This document shows, one piece after another, positions 24,751 through 32,534 of a DNA stretch of 36,995 bases. Made by a program: the position numbers and the translations under genes. Source of the DNA: an uncultured Acidobacteriaceae bacterium. GTDB lineage: Bacteria; Acidobacteriota; Terriglobia; Terriglobales; Acidobacteriaceae. The stretch lies in the NCBI GenBank assembly GCA_903828675.1, contig CAIKND010000234.1:1-36995 (forward strand), read 5' to 3'. The notes beneath the pieces are model-generated. The model was not told the DNA's origin, made no database searches, and saw only the letters and a program-made list of their open reading frames with translations. Each line of letters opens with the position of its first letter. Position 1 is the stretch's first letter.

Positions 24751-24909
24751 GTGCTTCCTTCCCCCTGAACATCGCCGGGCATCCAGGGGAACCAACCCCC
24801 TGCGGCGAAGAAAGGACCCAAAGTGGAGCCCTCTCAACTGGTTTTGCCAACCTCTAGTATACGCAAAGCCCAGGTTGGGGCTGCCTCAGGTTAGACGGGC
24901 GGGATGTGG

Positions 24910-25401
24910 CTATGGATGTGCGAGGGGGATGCGGATGAGGATTGAGTTGTCAACGCGCGCGATGAGGCGCGAATATCTCTCCTTGCCTGCGTTGTGCATG
25001 GCTTCGTAGCGAGGGTTATGGGAATCGACGTCTACGCGGAGCGGCGCCTTGGGGTCGACGGGGACATCGAAGCTGGCGCGGATGTCGGGCTGGCCGTCGC
25101 CATCAATGTCCACGGTGTCGGAGACGTGGGCGGGCAAGGCGCTGGCGGGGCTCCAGTCGAGTTGCACGAAGGGCATTTCGTTTTGCAGCATGTGGGGATG
25201 GACGGGGCGGTGAATGGCGACGGCATAGGCGGCGTACGGAACCGTGCGGATCTTGGGCCCACCGGAGTACATTTCATCGACGTGGAGACCGAGGCCGGCA
25301 AAGCCTTTTGAAAGGAGCCCCATGAGCACAAAGGGCGTCAGCAGCGCCACGAGCACAGTGAGCGTTGCGGCCGTGTATCCGAGTTTTGAGCGCAGACTCA
25401 T
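24910..25401 (-). CDS. Membrane-anchored extracytoplasmic protein with calcium-type loop
   Basis: A 163-residue protein: one N-terminal membrane helix (about 11-32) and an extracytoplasmic domain. Residues near 97-110 read DTVDIDGDGQPDIRASF, where DIDGDGQPD has the spacing of an EF-hand/dockerin calcium loop. SPASALPAHVSDT and HRPVHPHM are other polar segments. The ATG at 25401 has an AGGAG eight bases upstream, unlike the ATG at 25416. It starts 24 bp after the polyferredoxin gene and is the last gene of the three-gene unit. It occupies the place FixH has in fixG-fixH operons, but the sequence does not look like FixH. Function unknown. Confidence 0.7.
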   Translation of the reverse strand: MSLRSKLGYTAATLTVLVALLTPFVLMGLLSKGFAGLGLHVDEMYSGGPKIRTVPYAAYAVAIHRPVHPHMLQNEMPFVQLDWSPASALPAHVSDTVDIDGDGQPDIRASFDVPVDPKAPLRVDVDSHNPRYEAMHNAGKERYSRLIARVDNSILIRIPLAHP

Positions 25402-25425
25402 AGGTTTGCTCCTCATGCGTTTTCT

Positions 25426-26598
25426 CTAGGCGAGAAAGTGGAGAATGGTGGCGATGCCCTGGGCGATGATGCTGCCGCCAAACAGGATGGCCATGGCCCA
25501 GGCGGCATACAGAAACATGAGGCGCGCGCGTTCCGGCTTCAATGCGACCTGGGTTCCCTTGATGTGCCAGACAGCGGCCTGGCGCGGGCACGCGTCGATG
25601 CAGGCGCCGCACTTCATGCAGGAGATGAGCGTTTCGCCGCGCGCGATGGATTCCTTTGACAGAGAAAGGTTGGGGCAGGCGTTCTGGCAAATGTTGCAGG
25701 ACTTGCAGCGGGCTTGGTCGATTCTTACGTCGAAGATGCTGATCTTGTTGAAGATGGATTGGAAGGCGCCAAAGGGGCAGAAGTAAGAGCACTGCGTTCT
25801 CTTTTTTGTCAGGAACGGAAGCACGATTACCAATCCGGCAAAGAGCAGGACAAAGATGACGTTTTGAATGAGACCGACCAGGTTACGCGCCGCCACATAT
25901 TCCGTGACCGCTTTGAAGGGGCAGAGCCACATGCAGTAGGCGGGCTCGAAGAGGGCCAGGGATAAGAGCGCCATGGCCAGCAGGACGGCCCAGGGGCCGT
26001 AGCGCCAGCGCGGGTCAAGCTTGCGAAGCCGGGGGCGCGCGGGAATGGCGGCCATGCCCTCCTCAATGCCTCCGAAGAAGCAGGCATAACTGCACCAGCC
26101 CTTTCCGAGCACCAGGGTCAAAGCCAGCCAGAGGCCCACCATGGCGGCAATGGCGTGGCTGGACGCGCCTCCGGCGGAGAGGATGGAACCGGGGAAGACG
26201 ATGGTCCGGGTGAGCGCCGCCGGGAGGATGAGCGTCGGAATGGGCATGAAGCAGAAGGGGGTTCGGCCGGCGATCATCTCTTCGACCGGAATGCCCATGG
26301 TGCCGCGCGCCAGGACGAGGTTGTAGATGAATCCGACGGGAAACAGGACTCCGAGGGCGACGAAGAACAGGCGGCGCCAGCGGTAGGTGGTGTGAGTCCG
26401 CATCATCATGAAGAAGAGCGCGGTCATGAACAGTGCGGTGATGGCGGCGGCGGTCCTTGATCGCCAGTCTGTGTTCGTCCCTGGGTGAAAGAACATGAGC
26501 AGCGACCAGACGACAATGGGCAGAGTGAGCATCAGCGCCCGGACACTGCTTCGAGGCGCCGCGGGCGCGGGACCTGGGGTGCAGGCCTTAGTAGCCAT
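25426..26598 (-). CDS. NosR/NapH-like membrane polyferredoxin
   Basis: A 390-residue membrane iron-sulfur protein. About six to eight helices carry three cysteine pairs near the membrane surface (CSYAC 169-173, CMWLCP 222-227, CSYFCP 270-275), as in the NosR/NapH/RdxA family. Two classical [4Fe-4S] motifs follow: C298-x2-C301-x2-C304-x3-C308 and C327-x2-C330-x2-C333-x3-C337. A last helix (about 360-385) ends the protein. Such proteins pass electrons between the quinone pool or cytoplasm and periplasmic partners. ATG 26598 is supported by a GGAG ten bases upstream and overlaps the end of the preceding gene by 11 bp, indicating coupling. There is no nosZ, nap or cbb3 oxidase gene in the window, so its electron acceptor is unknown. 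Confidence 0.85.
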   Translation of the reverse strand: MATKACTPGPAPAAPRSSVRALMLTLPIVVWSLLMFFHPGTNTDWRSRTAAAITALFMTALFFMMMRTHTTYRWRRLFFVALGVLFPVGFIYNLVLARGTMGIPVEEMIAGRTPFCFMPIPTLILPAALTRTIVFPGSILSAGGASSHAIAAMVGLWLALTLVLGKGWCSYACFFGGIEEGMAAIPARPRLRKLDPRWRYGPWAVLLAMALLSLALFEPAYCMWLCPFKAVTEYVAARNLVGLIQNVIFVLLFAGLVIVLPFLTKKRTQCSYFCPFGAFQSIFNKISIFDVRIDQARCKSCNICQNACPNLSLSKESIARGETLISCMKCGACIDACPRQAAVWHIKGTQVALKPERARLMFLYAAWAMAILFGGSIIAQGIATILHFLA

Positions 26599-27262
26599 AT
26601 GCTTTTTTCTCCATGAGCATGGCGATTCCCAAAGCAAGGTAATAGAGGGCAATGAGCACCATTGCCATTCGCGCGACGGTTACGACGGCCTGGTTGCGCA
26701 CCAAGCAGCCTAGACCTAGAAACGGCACAAACCAGACCGAAGTTCCAACAAAAAAGAGGGTAAAGAAGAGCAGCGCCTGAACCACGCCTGGCAACTGGGC
26801 CGCCCTGACGCCGGCCGCCACAAAGGGAGGACATAGGCTCAGCCCGGTGAGCAGGCCGAGCGCGACGGCACCGGCGGCCCGGTGGCTGGTGGTTGCGCCT
26901 ATGTTCACAAGCTTCGAACCGGAGCACGACTGGCCGCATGCGTGTCTTGCCGAGTATGCATACCAAAGCAGTACGCAAGCGAGGAGTATATTGACCGCGC
27001 CCATGAGAAATGCGCGCGGCAGCATGTGCAGCGCAGGCAGCATGGAAGCCAGCGCGCCAAGTTCCCAGACCGCGATGGCAAAGAGCAGATATCCCAACAG
27101 GCGCGCTGACAGGAACGCGGCGAGATAGCGGGCATGAGGCCTGAAACCCGCCTGCTGCGTAAGCAGGGAGGGAACAAGGACGGGTCCGCAAGCGGCTATG
27201 CAGGCAGGTCCGGACGCGAGCCCCAGGGCTAGCGCCTCGCTGAACAGGACTGGCGGGGCCAT
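26588..27262 (-). CDS. DsbD/CcdA-like transmembrane protein (DsbD_2 / SafE-UreH-like)
   Basis: A 224-residue protein of six or so membrane helices in two halves. The first half has GPACIAACGPVLVPSL (C21, C25) and the second GLSLCPPFVAAG, the pattern of the CcdA/DsbD_2 superfamily in which membrane cysteines carry reducing equivalents outward or proteins assist metal and cytochrome maturation. The start at 27262 puts the motif in helix 1; a longer frame from 27406 would add 48 polar residues and run into the divergent promoter region. It is the first gene of the operon and overlaps the polyferredoxin gene by 11 bp. A cluster CGQSC in a loop is a further possible thiol site. Family assignment is between DsbD_2 and SafE/TauE. 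Confidence 0.8.
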   Translation of the reverse strand: MAPPVLFSEALALGLASGPACIAACGPVLVPSLLTQQAGFRPHARYLAAFLSARLLGYLLFAIAVWELGALASMLPALHMLPRAFLMGAVNILLACVLLWYAYSARHACGQSCSGSKLVNIGATTSHRAAGAVALGLLTGLSLCPPFVAAGVRAAQLPGVVQALLFFTLFFVGTSVWFVPFLGLGCLVRNQAVVTVARMAMVLIALYYLALGIAMLMEKKAYGY

Positions 27263-27439
27263 GGGCGAAAACTTAGCCTTCTTTGCTGGTTCGAGTCGGT
27301 GACGCTTGATACAGAGTTGGGCGCGGGTTGCGGGTTCTGCGGCATCAACCGCTGTACGGCTGGCGATGCTGCACATGCCTATGGTGCGGTTGTAGGATGG
27401 GCACATGGAATTCTGCGTGTCCGAGGAGGGGAAGTGACC

Positions 27440-28003
27440 GTGGCTGGAAGCGTGAAAACAATCTTCTTAGGGGTGGTGCTGGCGGGGCTTTTGGTTGGGT
27501 TGTCGCCGCGTGCAGCTTTTGGGCAGTTGCCGGAACCGGGAGCGCAAACGGATTTGCCCAATCCTTTCAGCGACACGACGGTGAAGCCGGGGAAGATGCT
27601 GCTCTTCGATCTGGAGGCGCGGTTTGCCAAAGACGTGCTGGCGCGCGGCGGGGCGGCCTTTGCGGAGTGGTTCGCCGAGGACGGCGTGGCCCTGGGCAAC
27701 GGCGCTGCGCCAAAGATCGGCCGGGTGGCGATTGCCAAATCGGCTACATGGTCGGCCAAGGATTACCAACTGACCTGGACACCGACGGATGCCATGATGG
27801 GACCTTCGGGCGATATGGGCTACACGTGGGGTCACTACGAGGGGCACAGCAAAGACGCCAACGGCAACGACGTGGCGACCAGCGGGCGCTACATCACGAT
27901 GTGGCGCAGGCAGCCGGATGGCAGTTGGAAAGTGGTTCTGGACGCGGGCTCGAACGAGCCGGTGGGCGGCGGCGACTGCTGCAAACTGCCGGCGGGGAAC
28001 TGA
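27440..28003 (+). CDS. Exported DUF4440/SnoaL-like (NTF2-fold) protein
   Basis: About 188 residues. A signal peptide (VKTIFLGVVLAGLLVGLSPRAAFG) leads into one NTF2-like cone domain: LFDLEARFAKDVLARGGAAF, WFAEDGVALGNG, YTWGHYEG, YITMWRRQPDGSWKVVLDAG, the last being the signature strand pair of DUF4440. Such proteins bind small ligands or catalyse diverse reactions; nothing here fixes a substrate. GTG 27440 or GTG 27434 is the start, both behind the strong AGGAGG at 27424-27429. It is divergent from the redox operon with a 177-bp spacer and could share its control region. A double cysteine (DCCKLP) lies near the C-terminus. Confidence 0.8.
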   Translation: MAGSVKTIFLGVVLAGLLVGLSPRAAFGQLPEPGAQTDLPNPFSDTTVKPGKMLLFDLEARFAKDVLARGGAAFAEWFAEDGVALGNGAAPKIGRVAIAKSATWSAKDYQLTWTPTDAMMGPSGDMGYTWGHYEGHSKDANGNDVATSGRYITMWRRQPDGSWKVVLDAGSNEPVGGGDCCKLPAGN

Positions 28004-28366
28004 GGGGTGTGGTTGAGGCTGGCGAGGAAGGATGCTCAGGGGCGCTTTGCACTAAGGCTCCGACTTTTTGAGCAAGAGAAGAATTTCGTGGATTGGCCGC
28101 CGAATTGAACATGGCTGGCCGGTGTTTGCTGGGATATAACTGACGAGTTGGCGACCAACACAACCACAGTGCCAGTTCGGCACCATCATCCTCTACCCGC
28201 AGCAGTGTCATCCTGAACGCAGTGAAGGATCCGCGGTTGCCTTTAAGATTTCAAAATGGCATTACTTCCGAATTGGCGACGACACACCCGGAACCCCAAA
28301 CAAGATCGTAGATTCGTCCGGCCCTCCAAGGAAGTGGCTGTTATTCTTGGTCCCGGAGAAAGACGA
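28004..28366. other. Spacer with one dispersed repeat, no gene seen
   Basis: About 363 bp between the DUF4440 gene and the exported hypothetical protein. It holds the TGTCAT-type repeat at 28206. No ribosome site with a protein-like frame was found before 28367, and no terminator hairpin with T-tract after 28003. Confidence 0.5.
28206..28236 (+). repeat. Dispersed repeat TGTCATCCTGAACGCAGTGA type, copy 1
   Basis: Reads TGTCATCCTGA-ACGCAGTGAAGGATCC. The second copy is at 29623-29649 on the other strand. Similar sequences are common spacer repeats in acidobacterial and other soil genomes, by my recollection. Confidence 0.6.
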
Positions 28367-28987
28367 ATGAAATATCTGCCGCGATTCCTCATCATCGCGC
28401 TCATCGTTGGCCCGAAGATCGGAACCACTCAGTCGCCTCAAGCCACGATACGCACACCGGAAGGTAATCAACTGAGTGAGCCAGGACTTTATCAACTTAC
28501 CGACCTCTTTAGTCACGCTGACAAGGTGGCATTAGTGAAGGTCGTATCGGGAACTACGGAAACGTATGACATCGCTATTTACAAGGCTCAAGTGGTTGAG
28601 GGCTTCAAAGGTGTGGTCGCTGGAGAGATTGTCTACTTCGGACCATACATCGCGACAGAAATCGGAACGGAGTACGTCCTGTTCCTGCGTGACAACCCGA
28701 AAGCCATCGAGCCGAGGGCAAAGGCTGACGGCGGATATGGAACAGTTCACTATTCGGAAGTATTTAATCAGGGGTATTCATCGATGCGGACCTCATATGA
28801 ATGCGTATTTGGCGGACCGTCCGTGGAGTGCGACTACGGAGTAAGAGTCTGTACTGATTACATCAAGCTACCGAAATCCCTTCCGGCATTTCCTAACAGC
28901 GGAGATGACCCTCCGTTTGGCTGTCGATGGGTGAGGAGGAATTCGTTCATCTCAGCTCTCGACGAACTCGGGGAGAAGAAGAAGTAG
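28367..28987 (+). CDS. Exported protein of unknown function, possibly NTR/TIMP-like fold
   Basis: A 206-residue protein. ATG 28367 has GGAGAAAG upstream and gives a signal peptide (YLPRFLIIALIVG), whereas the longer frame from 28256 begins inside spacer. The mature part contains ADKVALVKVVSGT, KAQVVEGFKGVVAGEIVYFG and EIGTEYVLFLRDNP. This order (exposed strand, F-K-G turn, GxxYLxFL strand) recalls bacterial NTR/TIMP-like OB folds, a weak resemblance. Three cysteines in CVFGG, VECDY and RVCTDY could form disulfides. Codon use is less GC-rich than in the housekeeping genes of the window. No operon partner. Confidence 0.7.
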   Translation: MKYLPRFLIIALIVGPKIGTTQSPQATIRTPEGNQLSEPGLYQLTDLFSHADKVALVKVVSGTTETYDIAIYKAQVVEGFKGVVAGEIVYFGPYIATEIGTEYVLFLRDNPKAIEPRAKADGGYGTVHYSEVFNQGYSSMRTSYECVFGGPSVECDYGVRVCTDYIKLPKSLPAFPNSGDDPPFGCRWVRRNSFISALDELGEKKK

Positions 28988-29021
28988 CGTCACACTCATC
29001 CAACAGTAAGGTTGCGGGCGT

Positions 29022-29037
29022 GTCACCGCCAACTCGG
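29022..29037. repeat. 16-bp direct repeat, left copy
   Basis: TCACCGCCAACTCGGA, identical to 29588-29603. The two copies flank the small membrane-protein gene at 29189. Confidence 0.6.
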
Positions 29038-29068
29038 AAGCAACCCACTTTGGGGATTTGGGGAAGGG

Positions 29069-29085
29069 GGTCCGACATCAGGACC
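29069..29085. repeat. Family B-like palindrome, copy 4 (short)
   Basis: GGTCC, loop GACATCA, GGACC. Only five pairs, so membership in family B is tentative. Confidence 0.35.
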
Positions 29086-29188
29086 ACAGTGCCTTTTTCG
29101 GCCTTTCCATGAAAGGCGGGATTGCGGATCACATCTTGGAACTGGCAAAATTGCTGCAATAGTCAATCGTGGAGTAGCATCGGTAACG

Positions 29189-29518
29189 ATGCCAGACCTG
29201 AACGTTTCCACTACGACCAACCGCGATCAAGCCATCCTCCTCGCCTGCCGCGTATTCGCCGCCTTCCTCCTCTTCTGGGTCGTCGAAGGCGTCACCGAAC
29301 TGCCCCGCGACCTCTTCTCCGTCATACACTACTTCCGCGAATACTCGCAGGCGGGAATGAGCCCGTTCCATGCGTTGAGTTCCTCGTACCTCCTCGGTCT
29401 TTACATGATGTATCTGCTCTCGAACATACTTCGCATCGCGCTATGGCTTCTGGCTGCGGGATGGTTCTATCGCTGCGGCCCTCGCATTCGGAGCTTCTTC
29501 GCCGCAGGAACCGAATAA
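29189..29518 (+). CDS. Small membrane protein, unknown function
   Basis: A 109-residue protein with helices at about 15-33 (ILLACRVFAAFLLFWVVEG) and 62-95 (YLLGLYMMYLLSNILRIALWLLAAGWF), probably two to three passes, and a basic end (GPRIRSFFAAGTE). ATG 29189 was chosen because the protein-like part starts there; the longer frame from 29012 is spacer containing the direct repeat. A GGAGTAG lies about 12 bases upstream. No family is recognised. The gene is bracketed by identical 16-bp repeats. Confidence 0.65.
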   Translation: MPDLNVSTTTNRDQAILLACRVFAAFLLFWVVEGVTELPRDLFSVIHYFREYSQAGMSPFHALSSSYLLGLYMMYLLSNILRIALWLLAAGWFYRCGPRIRSFFAAGTE

Positions 29519-29587
29519 CTCCAGCAAAGCAAAACGGTTTTTCGCAAAAGTCCCACTGCCGAATCGCAATGGGTGATTCCGGTCGCA

Positions 29588-29603
29588 TCACCGCCAACTC
29601 GGA
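29588..29603. repeat. 16-bp direct repeat, right copy
   Basis: TCACCGCCAACTCGGA, identical to 29022-29037, 566 bp apart. Similarity does not extend beyond the 16 bases. Confidence 0.6.
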
Positions 29604-29622
29604 CACAATGAAGAACAACTTC

Positions 29623-29649
29623 GGATGTTTCGCTTCGCTCAACATGACA
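29623..29649 (-). repeat. Dispersed TGTCAT-type repeat, copy 2
   Basis: Read on the minus strand: TGTCATGTTGA-GCGAAGCGAAACATCC. It matches copy 1 at 28206 at most positions (TGTCAT..TGA.CG.AG.GAA..ATCC). Confidence 0.6.
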
Positions 29650-29785
29650 GTGCGGTGGGGAGTTTGCTTGGGCGCGGATGAATGACCGCCTACTTGGAAG
29701 TTGCTTTTCCATCAACCTTTGCCCACGCCTCGATCCAGGCCGATGGCCCACTCATCACAGTGCCAGGGACTGTGCCCCATTCATC

Positions 29786-29801
29786 GCGGCTTTAAAGCCG
29801 C
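29786..29801. repeat. Perfect 16-bp palindrome
   Basis: GCGGCTTTAAAGCCGC. Preceded by CCCATTCATC and followed by a CCCCGATGGG segment that could extend pairing; possibly the core of a further spacer palindrome. Confidence 0.5.
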
Positions 29802-30033
29802 CGACCCAGAGGGTACCCCGATGGGACACAGCTTTGCCTTTTGGGAAGGGCAGATCGATGGCAGGATCAGTGTGTGGGCTACCTGCAAAGTTCCTTTGGT
29901 AACTGGCAATTGAATCGATAGTCTTGAAATTGCATTACGAGGGTTGTATTTCATTTTCCCTGAAACTGCGCAATTTGTGTGAGAGTCAAGGCACGCCAAT
30001 GGTCCGATACTGTCAATTGGGTGCGTGTAAGTT

Positions 30034-32454
30034 ATGTGCGCAATGCAGGGGATACAACTCGGTGAAAACCTGGAATCGGTTTTGCGTCCTGAATTCAAAA
30101 TGTTTGATCGCAACCCCGACCCTGCCTTGGATGAACTGACAGAACTTGCCGCGGTGTTGAGCGGCGCGGATTGTGCCTACGTGGGATGGATGGACTTCAA
30201 CCGCCAGTGGTTCAAGGCGCGGTTTGGGTTCAAGGGAATCGAGCAACCGCGCTCTTCCACGGCTTGCCAATGGGTGCTGGAGAAGGGCGAGCCGCTGCTG
30301 ATCAGGGATGCAGCGCAGGACCCTCGCTTTCCTCCGGATGGGATTCCGCTGACCGGCGGCAGGCCTTGCCGCTCTTATGCCGGAACACCGCTCATTGCCA
30401 GCGACCGGCAGGTTGTGGGCACGCTGGCGGTTCTGGCGCGCATGCCGGACCAGTTCAAGCAGGAACACCTTACACTTTTGGAGATTCTTGGCCGCCAGGT
30501 GGTGACGCGGCTTGAGCTCTACATCCGGATGCAGGCGCAGGAGCAGGCGCAGCGGGCGCGGCAACGGACCGAACGCGCGCTGGCCATTGAACGTTGCTTT
30601 GTGTCCGCGACTCTGGATTCGATTCCAGCGCTGGTGGCGGTGCTGGACACGGCGGGGCGGCTGGTGCGGATGAATAGCCCGTGCGAGCAGTTGACGGGGC
30701 AGAGCCAGGCAGGCGGGGTAGGGCGGCCGTTTGTCGAAGAGCTTTTAGAGCCCGACGACCGGGTTTGGGTGGCGGGGAAGCTTCGCGAGGCCGCGGCGGG
30801 ACTGAATTCCGGTCCCCATGAGACGGCGTGGCGAATTGGCAGTGGCCCTGGGTTGCCGAGCAGCACGAGGCGTGTGAGTTGGACGCTACGGCCTCTGCCG
30901 GGACCGGACGGCGAGATTCAATACCTGATTGTGAGCGGCCAGGATGTGACCGATCAGCGGCAGATGGAGATAGCGCTGCTGTCGAGCGAGGCGCGCTACC
31001 GCGAGGTGGTTGAAAACTCGCTTGGGTTTGTATTTACGTGCTCGATGGAGGGGCGGCTCACCTCACTGAACGCGTTCACGGCGGAGACGCTGGGCTACCG
31101 TGCCGAGGCCCTGATTGCGCGCGCGGTGGCGGAATTGACGGATGCAGGCGGGGCGGCGGCGTTCCAGGACTGCATGCAAACTCTTGAGAGCGAAGACGAG
31201 TGGCAGGGGGCTTTGCCGCTGCGCCGCAGCGACGGCGTTTACCGGCGCATCGCGCTGCGCAGCCGGCGCCTGCAACTGCCGGGCGAGCAGGCCTTTGTGC
31301 TGAACCACGGCATGGACGTGACCGAGCAATACGAGGCGGAGCAGGCGCTGCACCTGGCGACGCGGCAGCGGGAGTCGATTCTGGAGTCGGTAGGCGACGG
31401 CATCTACGGCACCGACCTGGATGGCAAGCTGACGTTTATCAACCAGGCAGGGGCCCGTGCGCTGGGCTACGCGCCGGAGCAGTTAACCGGCCACGACATG
31501 CACGAGATCATCCATCACAGCCACATGGATGGCACGCCCTACTCGAAGTCGACCAGCCCGATTCTGAAGGCGCTGCGACGGTGCGAGCCTATCCGCATGA
31601 GGGACGAGGTTTTCTGGCGCAAGGATGGAGTGGCGATTCCGGTTGAGTACATTGCCAATCCGATCATGGAAGAAGGCCGGGTTTCGGGCATGGTGGTGGC
31701 CTTTCAGGACGTCTCGGAACGGCGGCGGCTGGAGAAGATGAAGGACGAGTTCATTTCAACGGTGAGCCACGAACTGAGGACGCCGCTGACCTCGCTGCGC
31801 GCATCGCTGGGGTTGATCGCGTCTGGCGCGCTGGACAAGCGTCCGGAGAAACAGCAGCAGATGGTCGAGATGGCGATCGGCAACTGCGACCGGCTGAGCC
31901 GCCTGGTCAATGACATATTGGACTTCGACAGCGTGAAAAAGGGGCGCTTGCCGATATGTCGCGAGGCGATGGAGGCAATTGACCTGCTGCGTAGGGCCGC
32001 GGATGTGGCTCATAGTGCTGCTGCGCAGGCTCATATGAGTATCAAAATTGAAGCGCCCTCCGCGCCGGTGTTTGCCGACGAGGAGCGGGCGCTGCAGGTG
32101 CTGAACGAGCTGGTGGCCAACGCGATCAAGTTCTCACCGCCGAATACGACGATCCGTTTGAGCGTGCAGCGTCTACCCGTAGCGGACCAGGAGACAAATC
32201 CAGCGGGATTTGGCGAGGTGTGCTTCACGGTTGAGGATGAGGGGCGAGGCATTGCGGCGGAGAAGCTGGAGCGGATCTTCGAGCGTTTCCAGCAGGGAGA
32301 CGCATCGGACTCGCGCGCACTGGGCGGGACCGGGCTGGGCCTGGCGCTTTGCCGCAGCATCGTGGAGCAGCACGGCGGGCGCATCTGGGCCGAGAGCGAG
32401 CCGGGCAAGGGCAGCAGGTTCTTGTTCACACTGCCGGCGGCCTCGGCGGGATAG
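30034..32454 (+). CDS. Soluble GAF-PAS-PAS-PAS sensor histidine kinase
   Basis: An 806-residue kinase without membrane helices, so a cytoplasmic sensor. Order: GAF domain (about 25-165; STACQWVLEKGEPLLIRDA, AGTPLIASDRQVVGTLAV), coiled-coil linker, PAS 1 (about 190-305), PAS 2 (315-432), PAS 3 (445-570; IYGTDLDGKLTFINQAG), HisKA with phosphoacceptor H579 in STVSHELRTPLTSLR, then the ATPase domain with N-box (NELVANAIKFS), G1 (EDEGRGIA), F-box (FERFQQGD) and G2 (GGTGLGLALC). All catalytic motifs are intact. No response regulator adjoins, so it is an orphan by position. No clear ribosome site precedes ATG 30034; ATG 30043 and ATG 30100 are alternatives. PAS 3 has an extra loop (IIHHSHMDGTPY) common in this PAS subtype. 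Confidence 0.92.
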   Translation: MCAMQGIQLGENLESVLRPEFKMFDRNPDPALDELTELAAVLSGADCAYVGWMDFNRQWFKARFGFKGIEQPRSSTACQWVLEKGEPLLIRDAAQDPRFPPDGIPLTGGRPCRSYAGTPLIASDRQVVGTLAVLARMPDQFKQEHLTLLEILGRQVVTRLELYIRMQAQEQAQRARQRTERALAIERCFVSATLDSIPALVAVLDTAGRLVRMNSPCEQLTGQSQAGGVGRPFVEELLEPDDRVWVAGKLREAAAGLNSGPHETAWRIGSGPGLPSSTRRVSWTLRPLPGPDGEIQYLIVSGQDVTDQRQMEIALLSSEARYREVVENSLGFVFTCSMEGRLTSLNAFTAETLGYRAEALIARAVAELTDAGGAAAFQDCMQTLESEDEWQGALPLRRSDGVYRRIALRSRRLQLPGEQAFVLNHGMDVTEQYEAEQALHLATRQRESILESVGDGIYGTDLDGKLTFINQAGARALGYAPEQLTGHDMHEIIHHSHMDGTPYSKSTSPILKALRRCEPIRMRDEVFWRKDGVAIPVEYIANPIMEEGRVSGMVVAFQDVSERRRLEKMKDEFISTVSHELRTPLTSLRASLGLIASGALDKRPEKQQQMVEMAIGNCDRLSRLVNDILDFDSVKKGRLPICREAMEAIDLLRRAADVAHSAAAQAHMSIKIEAPSAPVFADEERALQVLNELVANAIKFSPPNTTIRLSVQRLPVADQETNPAGFGEVCFTVEDEGRGIAAEKLERIFERFQQGDASDSRALGGTGLGLALCRSIVEQHGGRIWAESEPGKGSRFLFTLPAASAG

Positions 32455-32534
32455 CGGAACTGACCAGGACTATCTGGATTTCTATTTCGGGTGCTTGCTT
32501 TCCTATACCCGCCGCGAACCGTCACAATGGGGGA

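Larger units (their letters stand above)
29519..30033. other. Repeat-rich spacer, no gene seen
   Basis: About 515 bp without a credible gene. It holds the right copy of the 16-bp direct repeat (29588), the second TGTCAT repeat (29623), a CACAGT/ACTGTG hairpin near 29755-29773 and the perfect 16-bp palindrome GCGGCTTTAAAGCCGC (29786-29801), flanked by CCCATTCATC resembling family A. Confidence 0.6.

Noticed and set aside
24910..25401. Third redox-operon protein as FixH
   Set aside because: It shares size, one helix and place after a polyferredoxin, but not recognisable FixH motifs; fixI and fixS are missing.
27299..27439. N-terminal extension of the DUF4440 protein
   Set aside because: It lies in front of the signal peptide, overlaps the divergent gene's upstream region, and the strong AGGAGG at 27424 marks a later start.
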